A stretch of 64,000 nt of DNA from Limnanthes douglasii subsp. nivea. Lineage: Eukaryota > Streptophyta > Magnoliopsida > Brassicales > Limnanthaceae. The notes beneath the pieces were generated by a model. That model did no database searches. It worked only from the letters and a program-made list of their open reading frames with translations, and was not told the DNA's origin. This document shows, one piece after another, positions 43,881 to 54,690 of the stretch; within the stretch, counting starts at the first letter, position 1; each line of letters starts with the position of its first letter. Location of the stretch: positions 246,905,305 to 246,969,304 of the forward strand of contig JAUPFV010000002.1 in assembly GCA_036936605.1 (NCBI GenBank). Reading direction: 5' to 3'. A program made the position numbers and the translations under genes.

Positions 43881-46600
43881 TTAATCAGGAAGCGAACCAC
43901 CAGATTTAATTGTCTCGGCAAGTATTTCATGAAAAGAATGGTGATCACCACTATCATGGAAAGTAGTAAGCATCAACGTGCAAATTTCTTGATCGGGGGA
44001 AATGCCATCAGATAACATCATTTGGAAAAAACGTTTGGCTTCAGCTCTTAAACACCTTTTACACAATCTGTTGATCACAGAACTATAATCTTTAATAGAA
44101 AGATCAAATCTCCTGTCCAACATCTGATGAAAAAGTTTCAGGGCAGTTTGAGGATCACCCTTCGCACAATGTGCCTTAATTATAGTGGTGTATGCAACTT
44201 TTGTCAGACTGACTTTTTTTTCCTGGAGAGAAACAAGTAGATTATCAGCATAACTCAGGTTGCCATATCTACAAAGGCCATCAATGAGAATATTGTATGT
44301 CACATACGTAGGCTCGAGATTATTTTCTAGCATGAGATTGTACAAATCGAAAGCTTCTATCAGTTTTCTAGCTTTGCAGTAATGTTGAATTAGTGTATTA
44401 TAAGTGATCTGATCTGGATTTAGACCTTTGGCATACATTTCTTCAAGTAAACGCAACGACTCTTGCAGCTTCCTGTCTCTGCAAAGTCCTTTAATAACTA
44501 CAGTGCCAGTGACATGAGTTGGTTCAATTGATTCTGTCTTCATATCCCGAAGCAAATCAAACATGCAACCAAGATTTCCATCCTCACAGTATGCGTTCAT
44601 GAGAATTGTATAGCTAATAGCACTTGGTTCAAGTCCATTCAGCTTGATGGTTTGCAACAATTTCCTGGCTTCAACTATCTGTTTGTTTTTGCAGAACCCA
44701 TATATCAAACAATTGTAAGTTACTACACTAGGAGCTATTCCCTTTTTAATTATTAATTTGTATAACTGTACAGCTTCCTCGATATTACCCATTTTTACAT
44801 ACCCATTAATCATAATATTATATACAACAATATCCAGCCTGAAACCGGTTAGTGTTTCGAAATACCTTCTTGCCTCCAATATCATTCCTTGTTTACACAA
44901 ACCTTGCAGAATAGCCCCGTGTGTTGCATCATCTGGAAGAATTCTCTTGGAGTTCATTTCAATGAAAAGTTGAATAGCCCTTTCAATTTCTCCTTTCTTG
45001 CAGAGGCCATGAATGAGGATAGAGTATGTCACGAGATCAGGTTTCAGACCATTAGCTTCCATTTCATTAAACAAAGACAATGCTTCATCCACCCTTCCAG
45101 TTTTACACAAACTACTGAGAAGTACACTGTATAAAATCACATTCAACTGAAACCCCCTTAAGAGCATCTCCTCCCGCAATCGTAATCCTTCCTCAATATT
45201 CCCTGCCTGGCAGTGCCCACATATCAATATTGCATATGTAACAGAATCCGGATTTAATCCTCTACTAAAAATATGTTCAATGAACTGCCAAGCCCCACTT
45301 ATGAAACCGATTAGACGAAAACCTTTGGCAAGAATGTTGTAAGTCACTCTATCTGGCTCTACCCCATGCTTTTCCATGTCAACTGTGAATTCTAAAGCTT
45401 CCTCCATGGAACCGGCTACACAAAGTCCATGTATAAGTATATTATAGCTGTATGCATCAGGAAGAAGTCCGCACTTAAGCATAGTACAAAAAAATGACTT
45501 CGCCACGTGCGCAAAACCCAGCTTACAATATCTAGAAATGATAGTATTGAACGAAACGACAGAAGGTTCAACGAATGTCTCCTTGTTTTCCCGAAGGAAG
45601 GAAACTGCATCTTGTAGTCTGGATTGCTTACACAAGCCATCTACAACTATTGAATCTGTGTATTCACTGGACGGAGTCCCACTAGCTTGGATTTCATTAT
45701 ACATATCCCACATAATATCTGTCTGCCTCAAGTTGTACAAGAGACTATTGTAGGTCTGAATGGAAGGTCGCAAGTTAAGATCTTTCATCTTTGCAATGAC
45801 GAAAAGTGCATCATGAACCATCTCGGATCTCGAATAAAGAAAAGCTAACATGTCCCATACCACGACAGTGGAATCCCAGTGTCTGAAGCTATTCATGAGC
45901 AGCTGACAGAGCTGAGCAGATGAACCGCAGCCTATTAGAAATCACACAAGATCTATAAACAGAAAAGTGAGTAGCATTCAAACTCTCAACAAACAAGAAT
46001 AAACTACAATCTTTACAGCTAAACTATAAAGAGACAGTTGATCAATATAGTCGAACAGTACAAAAGCTGACTCTTGTAAGAATTTGCATATCAATTCAAG
46101 TTTTCAAAGCAGCGAATTAACTACTACTCCAGAAAAGAAAACATTTAGAACACAAAAAAGAGAAAGCAGCAAAACACACCTTCCTCCTGTAACAATTGCT
46201 CCAAAGCCAAACGCATCTCCTTAAACCGTCTCTCTCCAGCCAAAACATGAGATACGAAGAACGTCGACACCCACGAATGGCGAAAACAGTATTGGTCTCT
46301 CAAAACATTAAAGAACGCCACACCGAGATCAGGGCTTTCCATCGCCAACGCATCAATAATGCGGTCGGCCTGAACCTGAGTCAAGACAAGAATAGCACTG
46401 CGAAAATAATGACCGGCAACGAACGGCCTGAAACCGAATTTCTTCAACCCGAATAGAATTTCGTTAACGTGGTTGCTGGAAGAGGCTTCATCGTCGAGTT
46501 TGGCGGCGGATACCATGGGTTTAGAGAATATAATGGGAGATAGAGAAGCTAGAGCTTTGTGTTTACTTGGAAAACAAACGAGATTCCATCTCCGAAGCAT
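43881..46600 (-). CDS. P-class pentatricopeptide repeat protein (At1g13630-like)
   Basis: Two exons on the minus strand, 46600-46180 and 45931-43881. They join in phase across a 248-bp gt...ag intron (split Gly codon) to give 823 residues, about the size of Arabidopsis At1g13630, which it resembles in the EQLLQEEG and VWDMLAFLYSR segments and in this domain arrangement. The N-terminus (MLRRWNLVCFPSKHKALASL) is basic and Ser-rich with few acids, as in a mitochondrial or plastid transit peptide. About 18 PPR motifs of 35 residues run from about residue 163 to 787 (for example VTYNILIDGLC), with no E, DYW or SMR domain. It is thus a P-class, sequence-specific RNA-binding protein of organelles, probably acting in processing, stabilisation or translation of a transcript. 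Motifs 2 and 10 are short. The whole frame is intact, unlike everything around it. Confidence 0.96.
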
Positions 46601-46612
46601 GGAATTGGGGTT

Positions 46613-46693
46613 TTACGGTTTTTGGTCGGCCGGACCGGGAGGAGCAGCTGCAGCGTAATCCTGAGTACCAGAGAGGGAAGAAGCTGGGTTCAT
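46613..46693 (-). CDS. Upstream ORF in the PPR leader (26 codons)
   Basis: An ATG at 46693 (minus strand) opens a frame for MNPASSLSGTQDYAAAAPPG and six more residues, ending TAA at 46613, only 12 nt before the PPR start codon. Whether it is in the mRNA depends on the transcription start. If it is, it could lower PPR translation or require reinitiation across a very short spacer. The peptide itself has no recognised relatives. Confidence 0.45.
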   Translation of the reverse strand: MNPASSLSGTQDYAAAAPPGPADQKP

Positions 46694-46787
46694 GAGAGAG
46701 AAGTTGAAATTTGATGTGGTGGCGTTGGATGAAAAAGCCTAGGGTTTTACAGAACCGTTGTTTACGCGGCAAGGTTTTACAGTGTTG

Positions 46788-46820
46788 GAGAGTGAGAGAG
46801 TGAGAGAGTGAGAGAGCGCG
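46788..46820 (-). promoter_or_regulatory. CT-rich (Y-patch-like) core promoter element of the PPR gene
   Basis: On the minus strand the sequence is four CTCTCTCA-type repeats, about 190 nt before the start codon. Pyrimidine patches close to the start site are characteristic of plant core promoters, especially TATA-less genes; I see no TATA box here. It may also be only a microsatellite in the 5' leader. Confidence 0.5.
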
Positions 46821-47330
46821 ACTAACGCTCTGTTTGGATTCAGTTGAGAGGGGAAAATTATATGCGGGGAAATTTATATTTTTTGTTCGATAAAATTATT
46901 TGAATTTTGACCGGATATAGTTCTTGTATTTGTATAAATTAATCAAAACATATGTAATGATACAAATTTGGATAACATAAATATTTGGATTTTGATATCA
47001 GATTGATCTCTAGCCAATTTTATATTATATTTGGATTTTTTATTAATAAATTTAAAAATATTAATTTATAATCTTTTTCTATTAATATAAACTCTTTGAT
47101 GAAGAATTTGTCAAAGATAATATCTTGCAGTCAGATCTACTCAGATCGGTGGTTAGCTATGTTGTAATAAGTTTGAAGGGGAATTGAACATATTCGAAGG
47201 ACAGATGAAGAATCCAACGAAAACCCCAAAATTTAGAGTGCCCACTACTTCCTCAGAAACCCTTTCTCAAGTTCGAGTACCCACTACTTTGGAGACTGAA
47301 GACTACAACAAAATATAGCATCGATGATCA

Positions 47331-47496
47331 AGATCTATTGTTAGCAAAATTTTATCTTCATGCAGCACAATACCAAACTCTGAAGAATCCCCCGTGAAGT
47401 TTCTCACAACGGTAGATCTGTTGTTAGCAAAATTGTATCTTCATGCAGCACAATACCAAACTCTGAAGAATCCCCAGTGAAGTTTCTCACAAGGGT
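47331..47496. repeat. 83-bp tandem duplication
   Basis: Two copies (47331-47413 and 47414-47496), each starting agatct.ttgttagcaaaatt and containing tcatgcagcacaataccaaa. They differ at only a few positions, which makes the event recent relative to nearby relics. Confidence 0.9.
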
Positions 47497-47745
47497 AGAT
47501 GTCTCAAAGAGTACAAAGAAGATAGCTGATAGGTACGATTTCCTTCATTGTTTGAGGAGGTTTCATCTGAGTGGTGAAGATCTCAGAAGCCGTTGCTTAA
47601 GATTGCAATTACCCACTGCTTAAAGACATTAAATGCTCGACATTTCACAGTAGGGATGGATTCTCAAATAAGCATATAGAAGAGCTCGATGAATGGGGAG
47701 TCAGAGCTTGATCTAATTCGCTTCAGGACAATACAGTTCCATTGA

Positions 47746-47868
47746 ATGGCTAGCCCTAACCATGAAGAATCTGCCTCGACCACTCATGAGGGCAGCATCC
47801 ATAACCAGTTCAACAATTGGGACGATGACTACCAATCAAAGCTTGACTACATAAGATTTGAGACTTAA
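47746..47868 (+). CDS. Small ORF of 40 codons, hypothetical
   Basis: ATG at 47746 to TAA at 47866. Hydrophilic and acidic (MASPNHEESASTTHEG..., then NWDDDYQSKLDY). No relatives recognised. It follows the 83-bp duplication, in a stretch of more gene-like composition. It may be a first exon, a decayed gene fragment or chance; evidence for expression is nil. Confidence 0.2.
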   Translation: MASPNHEESASTTHEGSIHNQFNNWDDDYQSKLDYIRFET

Positions 47869-48279
47869 GGGACGCTAATCTCACTAATCTCACTTATTAG
47901 TGCATGATATATGTGATTATAGACTAAGTACGTTTTCTTCCATCAATTGAGATGTCTCTACCTGAGTGTTAAATCCACGTACGATCCAAGAAGAGCAGAC
48001 CATCAAGATATAGAGCAATAACAAAACAAAGATCTCGTAAGTTGAAATAATATTATGTAGCTTTTGTCGAACACTTAGCTTTAGTTAAGGCTAAAACAAT
48101 TCTCTGATAGTGTTAGTTTGCATGTTATCCAGTTGTAGAATAACTTTTAGATGATTATGGATTTTTTTAGGTGAATAATCAATTATGAATTAGCATTTAT
48201 TAGTCCAGCGAGCAAGCCAGTCCGCTACTGTGATTTTCTCCCTATATATATATGAGAAATTGACATTTTTGGAGTGATA

Positions 48280-51170
48280 AATGACATGCAACAATTAAGT
48301 AAAGGTAGTAACAATCATGGCCCTTTGTTAGTAAGTAACACATTTAAAAGAATAAGAGAATCAATCTCTATTTCAAAGTCATAAATTTTCATTGGGTTGC
48401 AAAGAATTAGTCCATCTAAGAGTGCCCGAGTTCTAGCAAATATAGGATTAAGTTTTCCATAAGGGATTCCAATAACAACCTTAATATCCCCTTTAGAATC
48501 ACAAATTATAGCACTAACAGAAGCTTCCCCATATTACAAACATGATGACATCTGTGTTTAGCTTTAGGGTTGAACCAGTAGGAATATGCCAATGAAAAGC
48601 TTTGATTCTTCTTTTTTTAGTTAAGTGATGAAAATAGTCAAAATCAAAGGCCAGGTTTGAATCATTTTTCCAAGAAGTTCCTATTGATGAGATTATCCAT
48701 ATCCAACTTTAGGATAAAGTGTTTAATTTGTGAGATGACCATTATAGTATAAGTATTTAGGTTCTCAATATATTCTTGTTCCTTGTCTACCATAGAGTCC
48801 AACAAATAACAGAAGGAAGTGTAGACCTAATATGGACTTTAACGGGGCAGATTTAATCCAAATGTTGATAATGTGTGTTAAAGTCATATGATGTCCAATC
48901 ATAATATTTAATATAGCATTAAAATGCTTCCAAACAGACCAAGCTAGGTTACATTTCACAGAGTAGTGTTGAATTGATTCTGTGTTACCACATAATTGAC
49001 ATTTAGAGACTAGGATAATGCCTTTAGACTTAGGATGGTGTCCACAGAAACCTATGTGTGTAGAATTCTCCACATTAAGAAGGAGAACTTGATAGGTACA
49101 ACTTGACTCTAGATCTTTGAGTGTAGATAAAAGTAGGTGCCTTTAGTCCTTAGAGAATTCCAAGTGTCTTTAAAGATAATTTCACCTAAAGAGCTAGCTG
49201 TGTTGTGAGGAATATTAGGATTTATAGTAAAATTTGCTATTATGTTTACATCGGTAGGTAAGATAGAAGTTTCTAGTATGTTGAGATCCCAATTTTTGTT
49301 AGTCTAGTAGGATTTGACACTCGTTGGAATGTACCAAGAGTTATATATGTTGCTAGTGAGGTCAGTAAAAGGTTTAGAGTGACTCCACCTATCTAACCAG
49401 AAACCACAGGTACCCTGACAAATATATGGGATCTTTTAAATGCTAACTGAACCTGAATAGGGTGACCATTAGAGAAATAGATATTATGCCTTATTTTAGA
49501 CCAAAAGCTAGAGTGCTCTCTGAATTGTTTCCATAATTTGCATGGGTATGTTTGTTGATTATCTTCTAGTCTTCTAATAGTAAATTCTCCTTCCTTGTAG
49601 GGAAATCGGACTTTGTTCCAATTTGCCCAGGAGATATTTGTGTATCAGAGGAGCCCCAAAAGAAAGAACTACAAATGCTTTCGATTCTCTTGATTGTTTA
49701 TCAATGCAGAAGAGAATGTTGGAGCTGATAGTTGGGGAGAGCAAGCAAGACTGTATGTATAAAGCTGAGTCTCCCTCCAAAATAAAGAGAGGAATGGTTT
49801 ATTCCTAAAATTTCTTTCTTAAGTTGGTAATTATTCATTCATAGTGTATTAATTTTTTGCTGGTAGGTATAGTAGCACCCATGCAGTTCATAGGAAAAAA
49901 ACTTCGTTTAAATCCCAATATTTGATTAATGTAAGTAGCTTTATTATGAGGAGATAAGGTAAGAAGGATAAAAATGGATTTTTCCTTGCTAATAAGTTGG
50001 TCTTTTAGATCTTGAAAATAAGTTAGGATCTTGTTAAGTAAAAGAACATTAAACTTAGAACCATTAAAAATGATTATATCATCTGCAAAGGATAAACATG
50101 AGATAGTATCCTTATTAGGAATATTGCATCTCAGACTAGGATGAGTTAAGTATAGATGTTTTAGTCCTCTTATTAGAAACTACTGAGCCAAAATAAAAAG
50201 ACAAGGGGAAAGAGGGTCCCCTTGTCTACAACCATTTGATGCTTTGAATTATCATTTGGCTTCTCCATTAATAATGATAGAGAATCTAACATTATTAATG
50301 GAGTTCAAGATTAGTCTAATGAACCTGCAATTGAACCCAAACACAGTTAGTATATGCTTAATGAATAAGAATGAAACTCTATCAAAGGATTTTGAAAGGT
50401 CTAGTTTAAGAATTAGATTTCCCCATCTGCTTTTTTGTTTATATTAAATGTTAATTATTTTGTGATGAGAATACTGTCTTGGATACAACGACCTTTAACG
50501 AAACCACTTTGCTCATCTGATATGATCTTAAGAAGCGGATTAGTTATTTTATCGCTTAAGATTCTAGATATCATTCTATTGAATACATTATATAAACTAA
50601 CAAGACATTAGTCATTCCAAGTTTTAAGGTTTTGCTTTTTAGGAATTAAGAAAATAGCCGAAGCATAAAATCCATTAGGAACATACCATTCATTGAAAAA
50701 AGATCTAATATCGGAGCATAAGTCAATAGATATTGTAGACCAACAAATCTGGTAGAAGATGGTATTAAGACCATCAATACCAGCAATGTTATTAGTGTTT
50801 AAGGATTTGATAGTGTCTAGTATGTCATTATCAGTATGCAGACTAAGTAAGTTAGAGTTATCCTCATTAGTTAAAAAGCTAGGTATGCCAGTTTTAATAA
50901 TAGATAAGCGAGGAGAGAAACTGTTAGCTGATACGAGATCTTTAAAATATGAAACTACAGATGTCTCCATTTTTTAGGGGTTATCAGTCCAAGCATTGTT
51001 TAGTTGAATTCTGTTGATTCTACTCTCATGCCTTTTATTTTTCACATATGAATGAAAAGCTTTAGAGTTTCTATCATCATATCTAGACCATTGAATATTG
51101 CATTTCTGAGACCAATACACTTCTTATTTGACTAGATATTGTAGGTGTAGCGCATTAGCTTTATTCAGTT
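48280..51170 (-). pseudogene. LINE ORF2: RT, zf-RVT and RNase H relics
   Basis: Minus strand, in order: WSRYDDRNSKAFHSYVK (about 51.06 kb), the RT N-terminus at 50970-50608 with NTNNIAGIDGLNTIFYQ and ASAIFLIPKK, GCRQGDPLSPCLFILA (about 50.2 kb), SFADDIIIFNG (catalytic FADD intact, about 50.08 kb), then zf-RVT with VSKCQLCGNTESIQHYSVKC (49073-48765). The RNase H relic carries ARTRALLDGLILC and EIEIDSLIL (about 48.38-48.54 kb), with the ESD Asp partly kept. Numerous stops separate the parts. Confidence 0.9.
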
Positions 51171-51179
51171 TGATCATGT

Positions 51180-52455
51180 TGTCCTCAATCTTCACTCAGG
51201 CCTTGCAACAGTTAAACACGACCTGGTTCTTGGACGGAACCCACGTAACGATAAGATTACCAGTTATTTTAGAAAGGTGGAAAATTGTGTCAGGATTATA
51301 GAACAAGAATAGCAAATCGTGGAAAGTAATTCAAGCTGGGGCAATAGCAGACTCTCTACGAGAGTGAAAGTTAGGAGTCCATTTAAGGAATCTCACCGAA
51401 TGTTTGCCTATTGTCCAAACGCTTCTTTTCCAGATACATTTTAACTCCTCTTTCAACTTTAGTTCTAGGCTTAAATCGTTGTCTAGTCCCTCGACTATCA
51501 TGTTTTCTGTCATTTAGTCCATCGACTAAAAAATCACCGGTGAGGGTCCCTCGACTATCCCATTTTCTTTCATTTAGTCCTTCAACTTTAAAGTCACTGG
51601 TGAGGGTCTCTGGAATTTGAAAAATCTATAAATTTAGTCCCCGAGTCTAAGAAAAAACTCCAAATTAGGGACTAGATTTATAGATTTTTACAAAGTCCAG
51701 GGACCCTCACCGGTGATTTTAAAGTTGAAGGACTAAATGAAAGAAGATGGGATACTCGAGGGACCCTCACCGGTGATTTTTTAGTCGGGGGACTAAATGA
51801 AAGAAAACGTGATAGTCGAGGGACTATTTCCTGATTTAAGCCTCTAGTTCTATCATTAAATTCCTAGGATCCCAAAGGGAAAGGCCAACAGGTCCTTTAA
51901 ACTTTAAAGAATGAAAAAATTGTAGAATTTCGGACATCAGTGGTTTACCAGCTCAGAATTTACCAATTAGGGTAATATTTGCTTTTGATTCAAGAATAAC
52001 TTTATCTTGTTTCGTGAAATCAACATAGATGTAATATTCTTGTTGTTGTATAACAACATTTTCATGAGAGACATTCTTGACACATGTTTTGACAGATTCT
52101 GCTGCGTAGCTTTTCTTATAAAACTGATTTGATACTTTGTTGCAGGGTTGTTGATAGAAACCTGGATTGTGGTGAAAATCAAAAACAGTACTGGGTTTCA
52201 GGTGGTTGTTAACAAACAAAGGGTAGGCATCTTGTATGGCTGGAAAAGAGATTGAAGAAGCCGGTTGAGTATTCATATTCCAAAGATGAACGAAGATTCA
52301 GATAATTATTTGTAGATCGATGTGCAGCATGCGATTCCCAATCCTCAATAGAAGGATTGACAGAGAAAATTGAAAATATTGATGATAAGAGTAGATAAAA
52401 ACTGCTTTCTTGGAGGTTAAGAAAAAAGATCTTTAGAGAGATTTTCAGCACTCAT
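51180..52455 (-). pseudogene. LINE ORF1 DUF4283 domain, interrupted by MITE
   Basis: Frame 52276-51953 (MNTQPASSISFPAIQ...) leads to VILESKANITLIGKF, the L-GKF strand of DUF4283. Beyond the inserted MITE (51468-51842) the reading resumes with ECIWKRSVWTIGKH-like residues, RFLKWTPNFH and SAIAPAWITFHDLLF, the second half of the same domain (KW-P-F----ES--APVW--FP-LP in the family). So the MITE cut one domain in two. Confidence 0.88.
51458..51852. mobile_element. Palindromic Mutator-like MITE, family B, 375 bp
   Basis: The element 51468-51842 begins GGCTTAAATC and ends GATTTAAGCC. It is a near-perfect palindrome with a centre about 51655, and each arm contains two to three copies of a 'tttagtcc.tcgacta...tcaccggtgagggtccc' unit. 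Flanks TTTAGTTCTA and TCTAGTTCTA form a 10-bp target duplication with one mismatch, within the Mutator range. It interrupts the LINE ORF1. No coding capacity. Confidence 0.9.
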
Positions 52456-53096
52456 CCCCCATACTCGCATTCTCCTCTAAATTTAGAAAACTTTGTCAAA
52501 TATATTATCAAAAAAAAAATTGTTCAACTTTTTTATTATTATATGAATTATAATAATGTTTATTAAAAGAAAATGACTACACTAATCAACATTATGTAAC
52601 AAAATAAGTTCCAGTTAATTTTATAAAATATCGAGATAAATTGGAATATGTATATACAACTTACAACATATTTATATTTGGTGAAGCTATTTTCCCATCA
52701 CATTTTTTATTTCTTCCATATATTAAAAACAAACAAACTTATTACTTGTTGTCATCATCTTGTCCTCACTTTATCTTCTAATTTATAATTTGATATTACT
52801 ATCCACTATGAAACCCTTATATCAACAAACACATCATTAAAACAAATTAAAGCTAGTATGTATGATTTAGCTTCTAAAATTAAACCCTAAAACAAAAAAG
52901 CCTCAAATTTCTTAAAGATTACTCATAGAAGAGGAAGACAGTCAAACCAAATATTCAACACCGGAGAACATCACCCAATCAACCAACAAGGTAATTTAAT
53001 CTTGTATTTTAGTTTTACATTCATCTAACATGAAAATCTATTTTCAAAAAAACTAATTTTAAAAATCCCGATTTTGTAGGTTAAAGTCTGAAACAT
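52456..53096. other. AT-rich intergenic DNA
   Basis: No recognised gene between the 5' end of the LINE and the gene-capturing element. 'acaaaaaagcctcaaatttc' and surrounding A-rich tracts have no domain content. Confidence 0.5.
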
Positions 53097-53469
53097 GGCT
53101 TAAATCGTTGTCTAGTCCCTTGACTATCACATTTTCTGTCATTTAGTTCCTCGACTAAAAAATCACGGGTGGGGTCCCTTTACTATTGAAAATCTATAAA
53201 ATTACTCCCGGCGTGTGGTCTTCTTTCTGGTTCTGCCATGTGTCACCATAGTTAAATGGTTCTTGTCTCTCTGATAGTCCTTCGATTTTTAATAATAATT
53301 TTACCCTTAAAATTAAAAAAAAATTATTTTTATTTTTTAGAACAAACAGAGTATGGCAACTATTTTGTGATACTCTGTTTTTTTCTATTTTTTTTCTCTT
53401 TTTTTGCGATACTCTGCTCTTTCACCCAACCCCTCACACCAAATTTAAAGACACATTTATCAAATATGC

Positions 53470-53816
53470 TTTACCCCATCATCAATTCCATCTTCATCAG
53501 CTTCTCCTTCTTCTTTAGACCTAAATTGGGCATGCAAAACCTGCACTTACTTGAACCCATACAAGAACATCAACTGCGAAATCTGTGGAACACGTGCTCT
53601 AGTATCTTCTCTCTCAACCCTTGAGCACTTAACCGACACCGGTTTGGACGATGAACTGATTCAGCCGTCGAGTCTCTTCTCTTCCCGCTACGGCGTTGTA
53701 GTAAGGGAAAAGCAAGCGAGCCAGTTGTTGATGACGATGATAATGAAAGTGAGTGCATTGAAGTGGAAGAGGTTCCTGAAACTAAGGAATTGAGTAAAGA
53801 AATTTTAGTGAAAGGT
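53470..53816 (+). pseudogene. Captured exon: RanBP2-type zinc finger of TDP2-like gene
   Basis: The frame through 53520-53620 reads LDLNWACKTCTYLNPYKN followed by INCEICGTRA, a textbook RanBP2 zinc finger (W-x-C-x2-C-x3-N-x6-C-x2-C). It continues SSLSTLEHLTDTGLDDELIQ, then after a frame change an acidic stretch (DDDDNESECIEVEEVPE). It ends at a gtaaag donor at about 53815. The following exon identifies the parent as the plant tyrosyl-DNA phosphodiesterase 2 family, whose N-termini carry such fingers. The frame change and truncation mean it is not a functional gene. Confidence 0.8.
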
Positions 53817-54074
53817 AAAGAAGTTTTACTTTTTATGATTCGTCTGCTTCAATTTTAGAACTTTTCGCTTTATATAATTTAGGGTTTGTCATAAGTGTTT
53901 AGAAAAAAATTGCATTGTTAGCCTTTTGGCTTTTGATAATACATTTTGCCAATCCGTGTTTAAAAATTTGGAGCAAAGTCGATTTACACTAAAGTTACAG
54001 GTATCTACTATATTTGGCATATTATAAAAAAAGATAATGTTTCGTTTGTCTAATATATTTGCGATTTATTTTGG

Positions 54075-54690
54075 TACAGAGACTTCAAATAAGTTATGTA
54101 TAGTAGCCTAGACTAATGGTTCAGCGGAAACTTCAACTTCACTGAAAAGTTTGAACTATAATGTTTGGTTTCGAGAAGATTTAGAGATGGGCATTAAACA
54201 TTAAATCGTCGCTCGATTATCGTGTTTGGTGACACATAGTCCCTTGACTTTCAAATTTTCGTTGACAGTCCCTAGACTATCGCGTTTGGATAAAGTTAGT
54301 CCATCAGAATCTCTGATCCATAAGAGGTTGCCACCTGTCACCATAGTCCCCAGATTTTTGTATCACCACTAGTCCCTTGAGTTTAGGTCAAACCCAAAAT
54401 GTAGAATATTACGGATAACTAAACTCAATGACTAGTGGTGATACAAAAATCTAGGGACTATGGTGACATGTGGCAGCCTCTCATGAATTAGAGGATCTAG
54501 TGGACTAACTTTATCCAAACGCGATAGTCCATGGACTGTCAACGGACATTTGAAATTCAATGGACTATCTGCCACCAAACGCGATAGTCAATGGACGATT
54601 TACTATTCAAAGCCTTTGGAGATGCATATGAGGATGAAAGCAATCTATGATCTTGCCTTGCTTCATTCACCCGATCTAATATGTTTTCAG
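54075..54690 (+). pseudogene. Captured exon: start of TDP2-like nuclease domain, split by MITE
   Basis: After an acceptor (tacag, about 54080) the plus strand reads ETSNKLCIVA, a stop, then SLKSLNYNVWFREDLEM. Beyond the inserted MITE it resumes at 54615 with MRMKAIYDLALLHSPDLICFQ, ending at a cag/gtatta donor at about 54690. TYNVWF-ED-----RM-AI--L---H-P--ICFQE is the signature opening of the endonuclease/exonuclease/phosphatase domain in TDP2 (At1g11800-like) proteins. Catalytic residues further on are not included. Confidence 0.83.
54180..54624. mobile_element. Palindromic Mutator-like MITE, family A, copy 2 (nested)
   Basis: The element 54190-54614 begins GGCATTAAAC and ends TTCAAAGCC. TTTAGAGATG (54180-54189) and TTTGGAGATG (54615-54624) form a 10-bp target duplication with one mismatch. 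It is an imperfect palindrome centred near 54410, with 'ggataaagttagtcca' and 'tggactaactttatcc' as an internal inverted pair, and homologous to 5744-6127. It is inserted within a captured exon. Confidence 0.92.

Larger units (their letters stand above)
46821..48269. other. Intergenic DNA with an 83-bp duplication
   Basis: Upstream region of the PPR gene. From about 47100 to 47870 base composition is more balanced than around it and looks like a decayed transcribed sequence, but I recognise no protein. The next two entries fall inside it. Confidence 0.45.
48270..52455 (-). mobile_element. Second L1-type LINE on minus strand, internally deleted
   Basis: From 52455 down: ORF1 with a DUF4283-type domain (split by a MITE), then a jump straight to the segment before reverse transcriptase, then RT, zinc-binding domain and RNase H. 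The endonuclease and the ORF1 C-terminus with its zinc knuckle are missing, the joint lying near 51.2 kb. All domains contain stops. It is not a close copy of the LINE at 35-40 kb. Confidence 0.9.

Noticed and set aside
44758..45134. Plus-strand frames across the PPR gene
   Set aside because: Antisense shadows of the long, intact PPR coding exon.
46563..46772. 69-codon frame upstream of and overlapping the PPR start
   Set aside because: It begins at TTG rather than ATG. The real upstream ATG frame is 46693-46613, reported separately.
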